Source: Amblyornis subalaris
Taxonomy: Eukaryota; Chordata; Aves; Passeriformes; Ptilonorhynchidae
Direction of reading: 5' to 3'
DNA length: 64,000 bases
NCBI GenBank assembly: GCA_018881555.1
Contig: JACAXG010000204.1
Coordinates: 124,001 to 188,000, forward strand
The position numbers and the translations under genes were made by a program. A model generated the notes under the pieces. The model saw only the letters and a program-made list of their open reading frames with translations, ran no database searches and was not told where the DNA came from. Every line of letters begins with the position of its first letter. Position 1 is the stretch's first letter. Of the stretch, positions 1-11,279 are shown piece by piece.

Positions 1-1239
1 TTCACTGCCAGACATGAAGTCCACCTGAGGATCACTACTCAGAGAGGAGAAAGGAGACCTCTGGCCACTACCCTTTAGCTCATTGGGACAGACCTTTACC
101 ACAATGTTTGGGCTTTTCTGCAAAAACTCCGCAAGGCAAAAAAATATACTATATTCCTCAGGAGGCAAATTGCTGTTTATAAGGTTTTACAGGTGAACAA
201 ATCAACAGTTGCACAAGATAAAGGACACACCACTATAACAAAGTGAACCAACCAAAAAAATTATTGCCTCAAAGAACTGTACCTCATATTATTTCTTTAG
301 GGATCCCTGGACCAATACTAAAAGCTCCACCAACATTTCAAAGTTCTGTAAAATGCAGACAGGAAACACTGGCCAAAGTAACCAAACCTCAGCTGTCTGG
401 CAATTATAAGATATTGCCTAAAAATCTCTTAAAACTTTTTGAAGCTTCATGTGGAAAAATACTACCAATATTCTCTCTCCCTGAGCCCTATGGTTGTATT
501 CTTGACCTTACACGACTCATCCAGTAAAACGAGAGACTGGACTGGCATTTGGAATGAGTCAGGGCTGATGTATCTCCTTTTTCTCTTGGATAACACCTCT
601 TCTTCCTCTCAGTAAAACCTTGTATTATTCAAATGGGGTGTGAAGACAGTGGACCAGCCAAGAAACATGCACTTAAGATGTCTGAAATACAGAATGCTAA
701 ACATGTCCCCTGGATCCCTTCCAAGCTGGTTTAGTTACTAGACTTGCTTCATAAAGGAAATGAATGCTAAGTGTGAAAACTGAAAATACGTGGAAGGGCA
801 TTTTTCAGGCTGCTTTAATGATCACAGCCAGATAGCAAAAAATTGGTCATCTCTGATTACAGGGACTGAAGTAATTCTTCTTCCTTGTGTGTTCAAAGCT
901 GGGGAGAACTGTTGTGAGCTATTACAGAGGTTTCTCAGTCCTGTCCAAACAAAAGCTTCAGTTAAAAAAAAATTACGACTATTTGAGACCAAAATGTTGA
1001 CAGTTTAGGAGGAGGAGGGGAAGCGGGAGAATGGGATTAGACTTATATTAGGTAGCAAGAACATCCAGATTTAGTATTGTGAGGATTATAAAAAAAAAAA
1101 AAAATCCCAGAGCTTCAGAGTGGATAAAAGCTTTCTTGCTTCAGTGCCTAAACCAACTTCTAATTAATGGGGTTTAGGAAGACATTGTCCTTATGGGTAT
1201 GTTATCCCCATAGCTGCCCACTGAAGGGTGCCCTGCCTG
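1..1239. other. Non-coding stretch, no recognised feature
   Basis: No gene, RNA or repeat family recognised. Small open frames (243-527 and 790-1008, + strand) have no recognisable domain and no exon-like borders. A pure run of 15 A lies at 1090-1104, which may be the tail of an unidentified retroposed fragment or simple slippage. Confidence 0.6.
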
Positions 1240-1345
1240 TTGCAGAGAAGCAGATGGTATTGACCTCTGTCTGAGACAGGCTATTGAACTAAGACTGACT
1301 GTTGATCTGGTCCTCTATGTCTGTGCTTTTTTAATCTAATCTTGT
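1240..1345 (+). mobile_element. CR1 LINE 3'-end fragment (old, diverged)
   Basis: The stretch reads like the 3' untranslated end of an older CR1 subfamily in sense orientation. A 'ggtattgacctctgtctgag' segment is followed by 'agacaggctattgaactaa', a diverged form of the 'agacaggatactgggctaga' block, and then by a 'gatctggtcctctatgtctg' segment. It runs into a short TAATC-rich tail at about 1331-1360. Only the terminal ~100 bp is visible, as is usual for 5'-truncated CR1 copies. No reverse-transcriptase frame is present. The subfamily is not assigned and the borders are approximate. The match is from memory of the consensus, not from an alignment. Confidence 0.55.
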
Positions 1346-2879
1346 CTAATCTAATCCTAATGCATTTTTCTTGTGTGTCTCAAAAACTCCCAGGTATATA
1401 CGTAAAATCTTTCTTAATAAACTTTTCAATTCCAATTGAAAGTGGCCTTCTGGTTTGAGATACCCTCCCATCTCATCAATACAGCTATGAAATCCTCACC
1501 CCAAACTGTGATGTCATCCATTGCAGGTATGACATTTTCACCCAGAACAAACAGCTGTCCAGTGTAAGGCTCAGTTACAAACACCTTGATTTTCGAGGAA
1601 ACCCTCCTATGGGTTGGGAGCCATAAGGGGGTTGTTTGCCCAGGAAAGGTGCAGGGTGGCACACAAACGAGTTTCAGTGCTGCAGAGTCAAGATGAGCCA
1701 TCTGTGGTGAGCTGTGTGAGGACACTGCAGACTATAGATGAGCAGTCATTCCGTGGACACAAGATGTAGAGGATTGTCTGTGACTTGTACACCTGGGTAT
1801 AAATCATGCCAGGACTTTTTTTTTCTTTTATCCCACCAGTCAAACAGTCAGTGTTTTAAAGAAGACTTTGTCATATTTAATAGTGCTGTCAACCTGGCAG
1901 TTTTGCTGTGCCGTTAATAAGAAATTCCGTAATGACACTGTTAACTACTATTCTCCCAGAGCTGAGCAAAGCCAGCCACTACACATTCTCACCCGAGGTG
2001 GGATGAAAGCCTTCGTGGTGCAAAAATGATAAGCTCAATTCACCCCCCGGGTACATTCAAGAGATTTGGGAAGCCACTCTGCCACCTGCCTTGACAGCAA
2101 CTGTTACAGGAGAGGCAATTTTAACCCTTGTGGGCTGATATGGATGTTGAGGCAAACACAGGTTGAAGTCCTTCTCAAAGTAAATCATCTATATTCTATA
2201 TATTGCTGGTGCTTTTTGTTTTTTTTTCTTTCTTTTCTCTGGGTGCCGTCTCTGTGTGAAGATAAACAGAGCTGGCAGGAAATATCCTCTCAAAACAGAG
2301 CAAGAAAAGCCTTAAGGAACTTGATAGATAAAATTGTACTTATATTTCCCCACTCTGCTGAGAGATTTATCCTGCAATAAAAGTTATGCCAGAAGCTCAG
2401 ACAGACAAGTCCAGACTAATGCCAAACTCCTGCCAGAACAACTAAATGATCTGCATGGTCAGAATCTGCTTTCCAATATGTGAGAAATTGCTGCCCTTAC
2501 AGATGACATAGTTTTAATATTTGGTTTTAAGGAGCTGTAGCAATGAGTTGGTGGGTGTTTGCCCTGTGCAGACAGTCAGTTTCTATTGTGTTTTTGTATG
2601 CACTTTCACCCTCTTACACAGGTCATCTTTCAATAGAGAAAAAAGAAAAATAAAAAAATCCCTCTCTGTCCAGATGGTCCGAAAAAGCAACTCGCAGGTG
2701 GTTGGAGTCAAAAAGGTTAGAGCTGTTGATTTTGTTAATCCATTCACTCTCAAACATAGATTCCTCTCCTTCAAACTCTTCTATTTCAGTCTTTTTATGC
2801 AGGTAATTTGACCTTACATGGGGAACAAAAAGTGCCTGCTGAAAGATAAGGATATTTTCAGAGTCACAGGCACATAAAC
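1346..2879. other. Non-coding stretch, no recognised feature
   Basis: No supported gene. A minus-strand open frame at 1426-1725 (99 codons) has no upstream continuation (a stop lies just before it) and no certain homology. Short pyrimidine runs occur near 1818-1830 and 2218-2240. Confidence 0.5.
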
Positions 2880-3130
2880 AACGGATTTCAACTTCTGTGG
2901 GGTCTTCCCTGATGCCAGCTTTAATTTTTATTCATCACGGTGTTGACTTGGTTAATTGTGCATTGAAAACAGCACCGTTTGCACCATTAACGTTGGGCTG
3001 ATCTGTTCCATCGATAGAGGAACACAGCCCAAATGGATGCAAAACACCTTGCAGTTGAAACTGGTCAGGTGAGATCCGGTTCCAAAACACATTACCCAGA
3101 GTCTTGAAGAATAAAAGTGCGAAAAAGGAA
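2880..3130. promoter_or_regulatory. CNE-like block (candidate conserved non-coding element)
   Basis: Complex, non-repetitive sequence with many homeodomain-type ATTA/TTAAT cores: 'tttaatttttattcat', 'ggttaattgtgcattga', 'ccattaacgttg'. No coding periodicity can be argued; the overlapping minus-strand open frame (2935-3447, about 170 codons) is compatible with chance. The texture resembles vertebrate developmental enhancers. This is inference from appearance only, and conservation was not tested. Confidence 0.25.
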
Positions 3131-3699
3131 AGAATGGTTTCCCCCTTGCAAAACCACAAAGCAATTCGTAATACCAATAATAAGTAGGAAAAAAAAGGGA
3201 GAGAGAGAGGAATTTTGCTGCTGTTCAGGTAATTCAACAAATGTTTGATCCAGCGTTCACTGAAGTCAGCAGGATTCTTTCCATTCCCTCCCTTGTCCAA
3301 TTGCAGCATCATTAGCCACATTACTTCTAACTGTTGGGCATCTACATCTAATGTTGCCCTCTCAATTGCAGCAAATAAAAATAGAAAATTAGGGAACTCA
3401 GCTTTCCTTATCCGCACCTGAGGAAGGGGACTGAGCGAAATTTCCACCCAATTACCTTCACGGCCAGATGCACAGGGTTTTGATCACCTTTCCTTCAGTT
3501 TGGGAAGCATTATTCGCTGTGCAGCATTTGCCAGGTGATGTTGTAAATGATAGACCCTCATAGGCAATGCACGCAATGCATGGATATTGTTCCTGAAGCT
3601 GCAATCCTTGCATTTCCCATCTTTTTTTGCCGCTTCACTTTTGCAACATTAACATTGCATTAACATAGGGATGGGGTGTTTAACATGGGCGTGCAGTTG

Positions 3700-3802
3700 T
3701 TTGCAAATCAGTTTGCAAAGCACTTTGGGATCCTTCTGGATGAAAGGTACTATATAAGTGTCAGTCATTATTACTATCATTATTATCATTATTATCATTA
3801 TA
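3700..3802 (+). mobile_element. Ancient SINE-type 3' tail (AmnSINE1/Deu-SINE or L2-like)
   Basis: A 'gtttgcaaagcactttggga' segment, then 'tccttctggatgaaaggta', then 'ctatataagtgtcagt' and an ATT-rich tail. This order (AAAGC-CTTTGGGATCCTT, GGATGAAAGG, CTATATAA, then ATT repeats) is the 3' end shared by very old amniote SINE/LINE families such as AmnSINE1. Copies of these families are known to have been exapted as enhancers. The flank 3640-3700 may hold more of the element but is too diverged to call. Family assignment is from memory of the tail motif and is uncertain between AmnSINE1, related Deu-SINEs and an L2-mobilised relative. Confidence 0.55.
3766..3801 (+). repeat. ATT/ATC trinucleotide tail
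   Basis: Repeated 'tcattatta' / 'tcattattatc' units form the degenerate microsatellite tail of the SINE-like element just upstream. This is typical 3' tail material that was later expanded by slippage. Confidence 0.8.
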
Positions 3803-4851
3803 AGTTCACAAGGAGACAAACAGCCGCATTAGAATAACACGGGGTAGATTTTTCAAAGCCACAGTGGAGATTTGAGCTGCATGTGAGTGCCATGAATACA
3901 CAGTCAATGGCACTTCTAATGGATTACCCAGCATGGAGAGCTGTGGCCTTGTACAAAGGAAGGGTACTTTCAGAACTACAACTCCAGTCCTTGAAGCAGC
4001 ACATCTAGGTATCACCAGGGAATTTCAGCTTCTTTTCCCACTGTGAAAGATGATTCATATCACGGCAAGTAGTGGGGAATGTTAGGGGAATTGATGGGAC
4101 GAAGATTCGTGGGAGGTCTTTAAGGCTGCAGCTGCATGAGGATTTGCAGCAGCTTCTAACCCTGCTGCATGATGTGCATACTCCGGGATAGTGCTAGGGA
4201 AGCTCACCTTCCCCATAATTCTGTGGAAATCCATCACTGGGCAAAACCTTTCATCTGGATAGGTGAGAAAAGGAAATCAAGAATCAGTCTCTCCGGCATT
4301 TTGAGAGCTAGAATGTGTGTCAGAAGAGACATCTATTTTCTGGACTTTCAGAAAGAAGTTATATACATAACCACCATACTTTACCAATCTTCCGTGTTAG
4401 CACCTGTTGTGCACGGAGTTACTGCCCTTCTCATCTCTACCAACAAAAATGCTTGTTTGGATGAACTTTAAATTAAATCCATTGCTGGTGACATTTCTAC
4501 TTAAGATGGGGGAGTTTGGTGGTGTGGTTTTTTGTGGTTTTAATTTGTTTGTTTGTTTTGATACTTATTATTTTGATAATGGATCATTTCACAAACATTT
4601 AAATTGAGACATTTCTGAAGACTCTGTAGTGGAAGGATATCTGTTATAGAACCATGCCCCAAGTCACGTGTGGAAATATTGCCCTGGATTGTGAGTACAT
4701 CTGTAGATGGCACAGGTTCTGCTTTTAATATTGCAAATTCATATCACTGTCTTTCTTTTTCTTGGGAAGGCTAAAAGCCAAGTTTTTGGCTCAAATCAGA
4801 CATGACATTTTGAAACATAATTATAAAGTAATTGACTGAAACCAGAAGTTA
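3803..4851. other. Non-coding stretch, no recognised feature
   Basis: No gene or repeat recognised. The GT-rich piece 4516-4560 ('ggtggtgtggttttttgtgg', then 'gtttgtttgttttg') is low complexity. Confidence 0.5.
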
Positions 4852-4925
4852 TTGTTTGCAGGTTGCATGGCTGAAGTGGAAATGGCCATAAAGCATATCT
4901 CATCTTACGATGTAACAGAACCTAG

Positions 4926-4955
4926 TGATATACCAGACCTGAAGCTGGTATATCA
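4926..4955. repeat. Perfect 11-bp inverted repeat, 8-nt loop
   Basis: TGATATACCAG (4926-4936) is matched exactly by its reverse complement CTGGTATATCA (4945-4955) around an 'acctgaag' loop. It lies inside an open frame (4852-5043, +) that begins after an acceptor-like 'ttgtttgcag'. The frame itself shows no domain. Confidence 0.9.
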
Positions 4956-5220
4956 GAATGTGGTTTTGACAACACTAACAGAAACAGCTACTGTCCCAGC
5001 CATATGTGTCAGTATTCAGGCACCTACTTCCAAACAAAATTAACCCTCGATCTGGATCTTAAAACACCTAATTTTAGTCTAGTTTCTTAAGAAACAGAAT
5101 TTATGCAATCAGCCTCTTTGTGTTCCTGTCCATCTGTTCCTCCTCCTCAGGAACTGTGCAACCACTGAAATTTGACTGATCTGTGGTGTATTTGGGGTCC
5201 CCAGTTAGGTCTTGGATTTT

Positions 5221-5280
5221 GAAGTGGAGCTAAAGCAGCATGAAGTGAGCTGAAGTGGAGGTGGAGTGAAGCAGCATGAA
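5221..5280. repeat. Imperfect local duplication (gaagtggag ... aagcagcatgaa)
   Basis: GAAGTGGAG occurs at 5221-5229 and 5252-5260. AAGCAGCATGAA occurs at 5233-5244 and 5269-5280. Together they form two diverged copies of a roughly 30-bp unit, the second with a short internal expansion. Confidence 0.8.
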
Positions 5281-8014
5281 ATTTGGCCCTTCTGAGTGGC
5301 TTGGCTTGATTCTTAGTTTAAAGGACAGACAGATCATGTTATGTTCTGTGTGCTAATGAAAAGGCACATGCTACGAATATCCTGCTGCTTTGCTGGGCAG
5401 GAGCATCCCAGACTATATTCCTCATAGCCTGCACTACAGAAAGACAGTTTAGGGTAAATGGTACTTGTGGCATTAGCCACATGGAAGTAAAAAAAGGCTA
5501 AATTGAGGTCATACACCTATTTCCTCAGTTTACCAGGAAATTTCTATCCTTTTCACTAAATCAGGAGACATTAAGACCCATACGGATACCATACAGTCAA
5601 AACAAGGGGGAGAAAAAAGCAACCATTATTCATTCTATTTTTTGTGATAATCCACCTGTCCACACTATTATTGTCTTGTAATTAGGGTGAAAGACACTTG
5701 AGACAGCAATTCTCTTTTCTTTGTTCTCTTTATGGTCCTGATTATAAGGGGGTTTTGGTTCATGTCTGCATCTTTATGTGTTCTTTTGATACAAATAATT
5801 TAGATTTTTTTTTAAAACTAGGCTCAATTAACCCTCTGTCCCTTAGTTTTCCAACCTATAAGACAGAGCTAATAAATACCTCTCATTTACAGAACTGCTA
5901 TTCAAAATTAACATTTTTACCACCAATTTGCAGAGAAAAACCCTTTGCAAATGCTAAGCAATTATTGAAGGTGCATTCACAGATTTATGATTGCAGACAA
6001 CTGTTCACAAAAATCCAGCTGCAAACCTTAAACACAACTATTTAGCACTAGCATACTTCTCTAGTAAGCTTTAGGATTAAGGGACCAAAAGGGATTTGGA
6101 TTTGGATTTGGAATGGATCAAGTCGCTCCAAGGTTCCTATTGGCCATGTTTTTCCAAAATAATCCCACTATCATCACTGTGTTTTCATATTCATCTTGAA
6201 AAACAACATTTGATTTCTCATCTCTTCAAAGATTCCTTGACTGCAAAGTTGTTGATTACAATTCAGATGTTAATTGAGGAACTGGAGGATGAGTGTGGGG
6301 GTTGTTTTTTTTTTTTTTTTCAGTGGAATATTTTTGCTGGGGAAAAGAGGTGGCAAAGGATGTTTTTGACAAATAGATGCCAATTTAATGCTGCTACGTA
6401 CAGTATTCCTACTTTCCCCTGCAGGGGCTTCCTTTTACAGTCCCACAATGTGCTAGTTTCCAGAGGCTATGCCTCTGATTATCTCAAAGTTGACAGCATT
6501 TCAAACAGTCAGCAACCCTGTTTTAAAGGAAGCTGTGGTGATTGGTTGAAAAAGACAGCCTGAAGGCCTCCTGATCCAGGAAGCCACTTACACATATGAC
6601 ATCTTCCCCATACCCTTACTTCTTCAGATCCACTCAATACCAGTTTCTACCATGATAGTGCCCTCGGGAAATCAAACAATTAATAATGGCTGAGAAAAAT
6701 GCAAAGTTAATTGATGCTTGTTCTATTATTCAATGAAAATTGTGGTTGCCCACGATAGATCTGCAATAGTATTTCTCTTCCTGTGTCTTCCCTTTTGGCA
6801 CTGCTAAATCTTTGGGTCAGAGAAAGTGATTCTCACATGTATTTGTTAAGTTTCTGGTCTAAATTAACACTTCTGTTGGGAAAACAAGAACTTTCTCCCT
6901 AATGCATAATCATTTTTTTTCTTCATGTCTTGACTGTGCTTTGTAGAAAATGAAAGTTGATTTAAAGATTTTAAGACTCAGAGAGTTGACTCAATCAAAA
7001 TAAACCGTACTGTAATTTTAGACTTAGTTTGTCTAACGTGATATTCTGTGATGTCTTCTCTTCCTAAACTAAAATACCCTCTGCCGTTAGATATTTTTCT
7101 TCTAATAGGTAATAATAAAGGGCAACAAACTTTTCCTAACCTTCCTTTGTAGATGCTACATATATAGCATCCCTAAATCCATTTCTGAAATAAGAGCTTC
7201 AAGTCCTTAACTCTTTTTTCATTTTAACTCTTCCAGAGTCTTCACTGTTTATCAGTATTCAGTTTGTAAAATGGGCAGTTAGAAAAAACACTGTTTTGAT
7301 TTAACACCCTCAGTAAAGCCCTATGGATAAGTCACATTTTTTGCTTTTTCCTCATTAAGACTTTGCTCCTGGAACTCACAATCCTCTCAGTCCGGGAAAT
7401 CACAGAGGGAATTTGCCATGCTGGCAGTACAACCTGAATTCTTCATGTGTGTTGCTGCTGTTGTATTCTGGGTATATATATACTCTTGCTTTCTTCCTGC
7501 TATAGTTGTGAGACTGCACTTGGGAAAAGGAGGGAAGGTGAATGCAGGACCTTCAGGAAGAGAGGAGCGTTTGAAGGAGCGGAACGTGGAGACAGGATGT
7601 TCCAAGCATAACAGGGACATAAAAAGGAATGAAACATCATTTTGGACAAGCAGAAAAGGGGAGAGGAGACACAAATGTTGAGTCGTTGGCAAGCACTAAA
7701 TCAAAGAGGGGGGCTCTGAAGTCAAGGGCAATGCCTTCCATTATATCAATACAATTAATGGCATCCTTATGTTCAGTTATTTGCATTAACAGCAAAGTTA
7801 ATGCCGGCAAAGATCAATGCTGAGATTAGTGATGTCCAAATCAACATGCTTTTAAGCAAATTATTTCCACTGTCTGAGTCCCTCCCCTAGTTAGTAGCAT
7901 GAATCTTTGGTGGTGTCTGCAGCTCCATCAGCAGATGCCTCTTAAGGGCTGCTGTCTCTTAAATATAGTCCTCCTAACATTAGTACCGCTTGCACAGTAA
8001 GCAGGAATATCAGG
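5281..8014. other. Non-coding stretch with low-complexity patches
   Basis: Three GGATTT hexamers in tandem at about 6092-6110 and a run of 16 T at 6305-6320. The open frame 6096-6563 (155 codons, +) spans that T-run and encodes a poly-Phe segment, which argues against a real protein. Nothing else recognised. Confidence 0.55.
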
Positions 8015-8080
8015 TCAATAGATCCACTCAATGTGGATATCCTGTACATTGGCAATGATGGCCAGAAGCAAAATGTTCCT
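8015..8080 (-). mobile_element. CR1 LINE 3'-end fragment, antisense, very diverged
   Basis: 'ggatatcctgtacattggca' followed by 'atgatggccagaagcaaaat' resembles the antisense of the older CR1 tail (cognate of 'tatcctgtctc-ggcagtggccagtagcagatg'). Only about 65 bp is recognisable, and no tail repeat or target-site duplication is identified. It appears to be the same CR1 type as the fragment at 1240-1345, in the opposite orientation. Confidence 0.4.
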
Positions 8081-11000
8081 TTTGCATTAGTTATTAATAT
8101 TACTGTTATTATTGAGAATATTTTAATTTCCTTTTCTCTTTGGTCCTCTGTCATATAATCTGATTATGGTGCTTATTCCTCCTAATAAAATGACACTGTT
8201 GTCTTGGAACATCAAATCCAAATAAATAAATCATACTGAATCCCATGAACCACCTCTACCATGTTACAAAGGCAAACTAATCAGGCAACTGTGGTCACTA
8301 CTAGCTCCACAATATGATGACAATGTTCTTCCTGCCAACAGAAGGCCTGGGACCTTAAGACCTTCAGGAGCAGATTCAAAAAGATACCTTTGGATGGAGG
8401 CTGGTGAGAATAAAGCTAAACCCGTGTATCTCAAATTACCCCAAAAACTTCTTAAGGAAAACATCCTTGACCGCAGAGACCCAAAATATTCTGCATTATT
8501 ACTTAGCCTTGGGTACTTGTCTGAGTGTTGAGCCCCATTCAGCTATTCCTATACAGTTTCCCCTGCCTTTGGGCCCTCTTACAGAACTTAGAAGTTCTCC
8601 AGCTTCTTTTCTGCCCCTACAAACATTTAGTCTTGACAGACACAGAGTGCCTTTTGGCACTTTGAGCACGGGCGATAGCCAGCAATCGTGCTTTCCGCAG
8701 CTCCGCCGAGAACACACCCACATTACTCGATGTAGCTGCTGGCAACTTTGGAAAGATGCTGGAAAGGACTGATCAAAGTAATTTAGACAACGTTTTTCTA
8801 CTGAAAAATCATGTTTAAAAAAAAAAGTGTCTTTTTTATTTTTTTTTCCAGAGAGAAATCATCAGGGAAGTCTCTTAGATTCAGGCTTGAATTTCTTTTG
8901 AAAATTAGTGACAGTGGGAGAGAGAGAACTCTGGAATAGCAGGCTTTCAGAAAGGTATCCAAAAACATTCCCTTTTTGCTGATCAGTCAGTTATTCTCTA
9001 GCGTTTTCTTCTCTCTTTCTTTTTTAATCATTACAATAAATCTGTGTACTTTGTGAGTCAAATTTTCAGTTTGCTAACAACGCTGAAGTTAGAAAATTGG
9101 AGAGGATTCTATAAGAAACACCTTCTTAAATACCATTCTGTTGGAAGATGTGAATTCAAATTAATCTGAAGTGCGGACCATTGGCAAGATAGTTTTGCTG
9201 GTAATAATAGAACAAGGTTTTGATGATATAGCAGAGATAGGAAAAATATGCCCAAAGGCCTGGGCTTGTGTATGAATGGACCAGTAGTGGATTCAGTACA
9301 CTTTCTGATGGCTGGATAGCCAGGTGGACCACGATGTGCAATATTTTTGGCTATCAGTCAGTATTGGATGAGCTTTTCACAAAGAAATATCAGCTATAAT
9401 TAAATACTGTGGCTTTGGCACGTTGAAGAACTGTATAACCTACTTGGATTCTAATTCCTTTAACTTCTAGAGATCCTGTCACCTCCCTCACAAAACAGCA
9501 ATGTTTTCCCCCCTACACATGGTATTTTGTGACACCAAGACATAGTGTCAGATAAGCAGAGTGCTTTCTTGCAACCCTCTTCTTACCTGATAGCCCCCAA
9601 TCCTTGCCAGGCTATTAAGGAAAGCCAGAGGAAGGTGAAGGGAAAGTCTTTGGGCTGTGGTTTAACTCAGAGCACCTGCTGTCTTCCTGGGTGCCAGAAT
9701 TGTATAGCCTTGTTGGGAGCCAGGATGTAATAGCTGTGCCTGATAAATAGCAGCACTAAACGTGCTACAGCAAAGGTTTTCTGTACTATAATAATTGTAG
9801 GCGCTGACTTGGTGCAATATATCTTTGCCAGCGTGTAGTGACAGAATAAATAGCTGTTTTTAACTATAGGATCAGGAAAAGCTAATGCAGTGATTGAGGG
9901 AAAGTATCCAGCTAAATGTAGTCTGTCTTTGCTGCACCATCCTTCCAGCCCAGTCCTGCCTGTGCTGGGGGGTGACGGATGGGCTCCAGCCACGCTGGCA
10001 TCCGCTGCTCCTCCTGCACCCAGCCACGCCTGGGGCGAGCTGGCAGGGCTGGATCTGCCCTCGCGATGGCCCCTGGGCAAAGAGAAGGAGGAGGCAGAGA
10101 GGAGGCTGAGAAACCAAACGTTCCAGGAAGCTGTTGGAGGGGAAACAAATCAAGGTCGTGAGTTCAGAGTCTTTGCAATCTGGTCAGTCTTTGTTGGCCA
10201 GGAGAAAATTAATGTGAGTCCAGCCCAACTCCTGGCAGGATTTCCCTCCCACAGAAGGGTGCCAGAATGGTTGGTCACCATGTTGACAGTCCTGCAGGGA
10301 CCAGGATTGAGAGTGGTCTGGTATCTAAGCCAATGTCGACGATTTTTTCCTGCCCATACCTGGGATATTTTATCTTGCTCAGGTGGTTGTAGGATATTTC
10401 ACACAGTCACCTTCTTCCCTGCTGTGTTTTTTTTCTGGAAATAAAATAAGCACAGCACCAGAGAAGAGCTTTCATTGATGCCACGCTTCAAGGCAACAGC
10501 CATCAGGAAAAAAAATATCAGGCTTTGCAAAGTGTTATCAGGCAAGAGTTTCCCTTGTGGAGGGTCTGCTTGGGGTGTAAGAGATAAATATTTTCCTTCT
10601 TGGGCTCTGGAGTTTTATGTAACTCAATTTCTTATGAAAGATTGAAGTACAATAGGAGTAACCAGTGAGGGACCTTTGGAGCATGGGCAAGCACAGAAGG
10701 CAAGAGCCCTTGCTCCAGCTTGACTGTCACTGCAGCTGGCAGGAGGTCGAAGAAAGTGAAGTCTTTTGCTTCCATCCAGGCGCTGACCCAAGATGAGGGC
10801 TCCCTCCCACCATTTCCAGGGCAAGGTTGCATTTGCTCTGCCCTGCTTTGCAGACTATTTTTCCTTCCACCTCTCTCTTTTCTGTGGCTTTGCCGGCTCT
10901 TGCTGCTTGTACTGAGAGTACACTTTGCATAATTTATCTCTTTCTTAATGAGCAGATGAAGTCCTGGCTGCAGCTAATGGCACTGTATTAGCTCACCTGC

Positions 11001-11174
11001 AGTCTGAGCACTGGATCTCATTTACCAAATCCGCTCTGAGGGCACAGGAGGTCCTGCCAGCCTTTGAGGTACACACCTTGGAGATGTGGCTGGGTGGTCA
11101 AGAGAGTGTCTGGGGGGAAGAGTCTTTAGTTAGCAGAGACTAATTTGAATTTTAAGTTGATTCTTCTGCTACAG
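8081..11174. other. Non-coding stretch; GC-rich patch at 9940-10120
   Basis: Mostly AT-rich unique sequence. At about 9940-10120 it becomes GC-rich and open in several frames on both strands at once, which is a compositional effect rather than a gene. A11 (about 8817-8828) and T-rich runs lie near 8831-8850. No repeat family recognised. Confidence 0.5.
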
Positions 11175-11279
11175 CGAATGCCACACTTTTCTGAATCTGA
11201 CTCAAGTGGAGTTACAAACCACCCTCACCCAGGACTAGTGGACCCAGAAAAAAAAAGGTCTGCTTCAACAGCAGATCTG
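11175..11279 (+). other. Candidate symmetric (phase 0-0) cassette exon, 35 codons
   Basis: A pyrimidine-rich 'ttgattcttctgctacag' acceptor-like flank (ending 11174) precedes 105 nt of open frame. A 'ctg|gtaatc' donor-like junction follows, with GT at 11280-11281. The frame starts and ends on codon boundaries, so inclusion or skipping would keep phase. The peptide begins RMPHFSESDSSG and ends PEKKRSASTADL. It is hydrophilic, rich in Ser/Asp/Lys, and RSAS resembles a basophilic kinase site, a style typical of disordered cytoplasmic segments. The frame happens to stay open beyond both junctions (11145-11366), the donor is weak at +5, and I do not recognise the protein. AG...GT-bounded open segments also arise by chance in 64 kb, so this remains tentative. 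Confidence 0.2.

Noticed and set aside
1426..1725. Minus-strand open frame whose PLWLPTHRR segment faintly recalls the end of a retroviral integrase
   Set aside because: A short motif only, with a stop immediately upstream, no other pol or env features on either side and no LTR seen. Too weak to call an endogenous retrovirus fragment.
2935..3447. Minus-strand open frame of about 170 codons
   Set aside because: A frame this long is roughly what chance gives in 64 kb of six-frame sequence. No domain, no family and no splice context recognised.
6096..6563. Plus-strand open frame of 155 codons
   Set aside because: It spans a T16 run that yields poly-Phe and has no recognisable homology. A chance frame.
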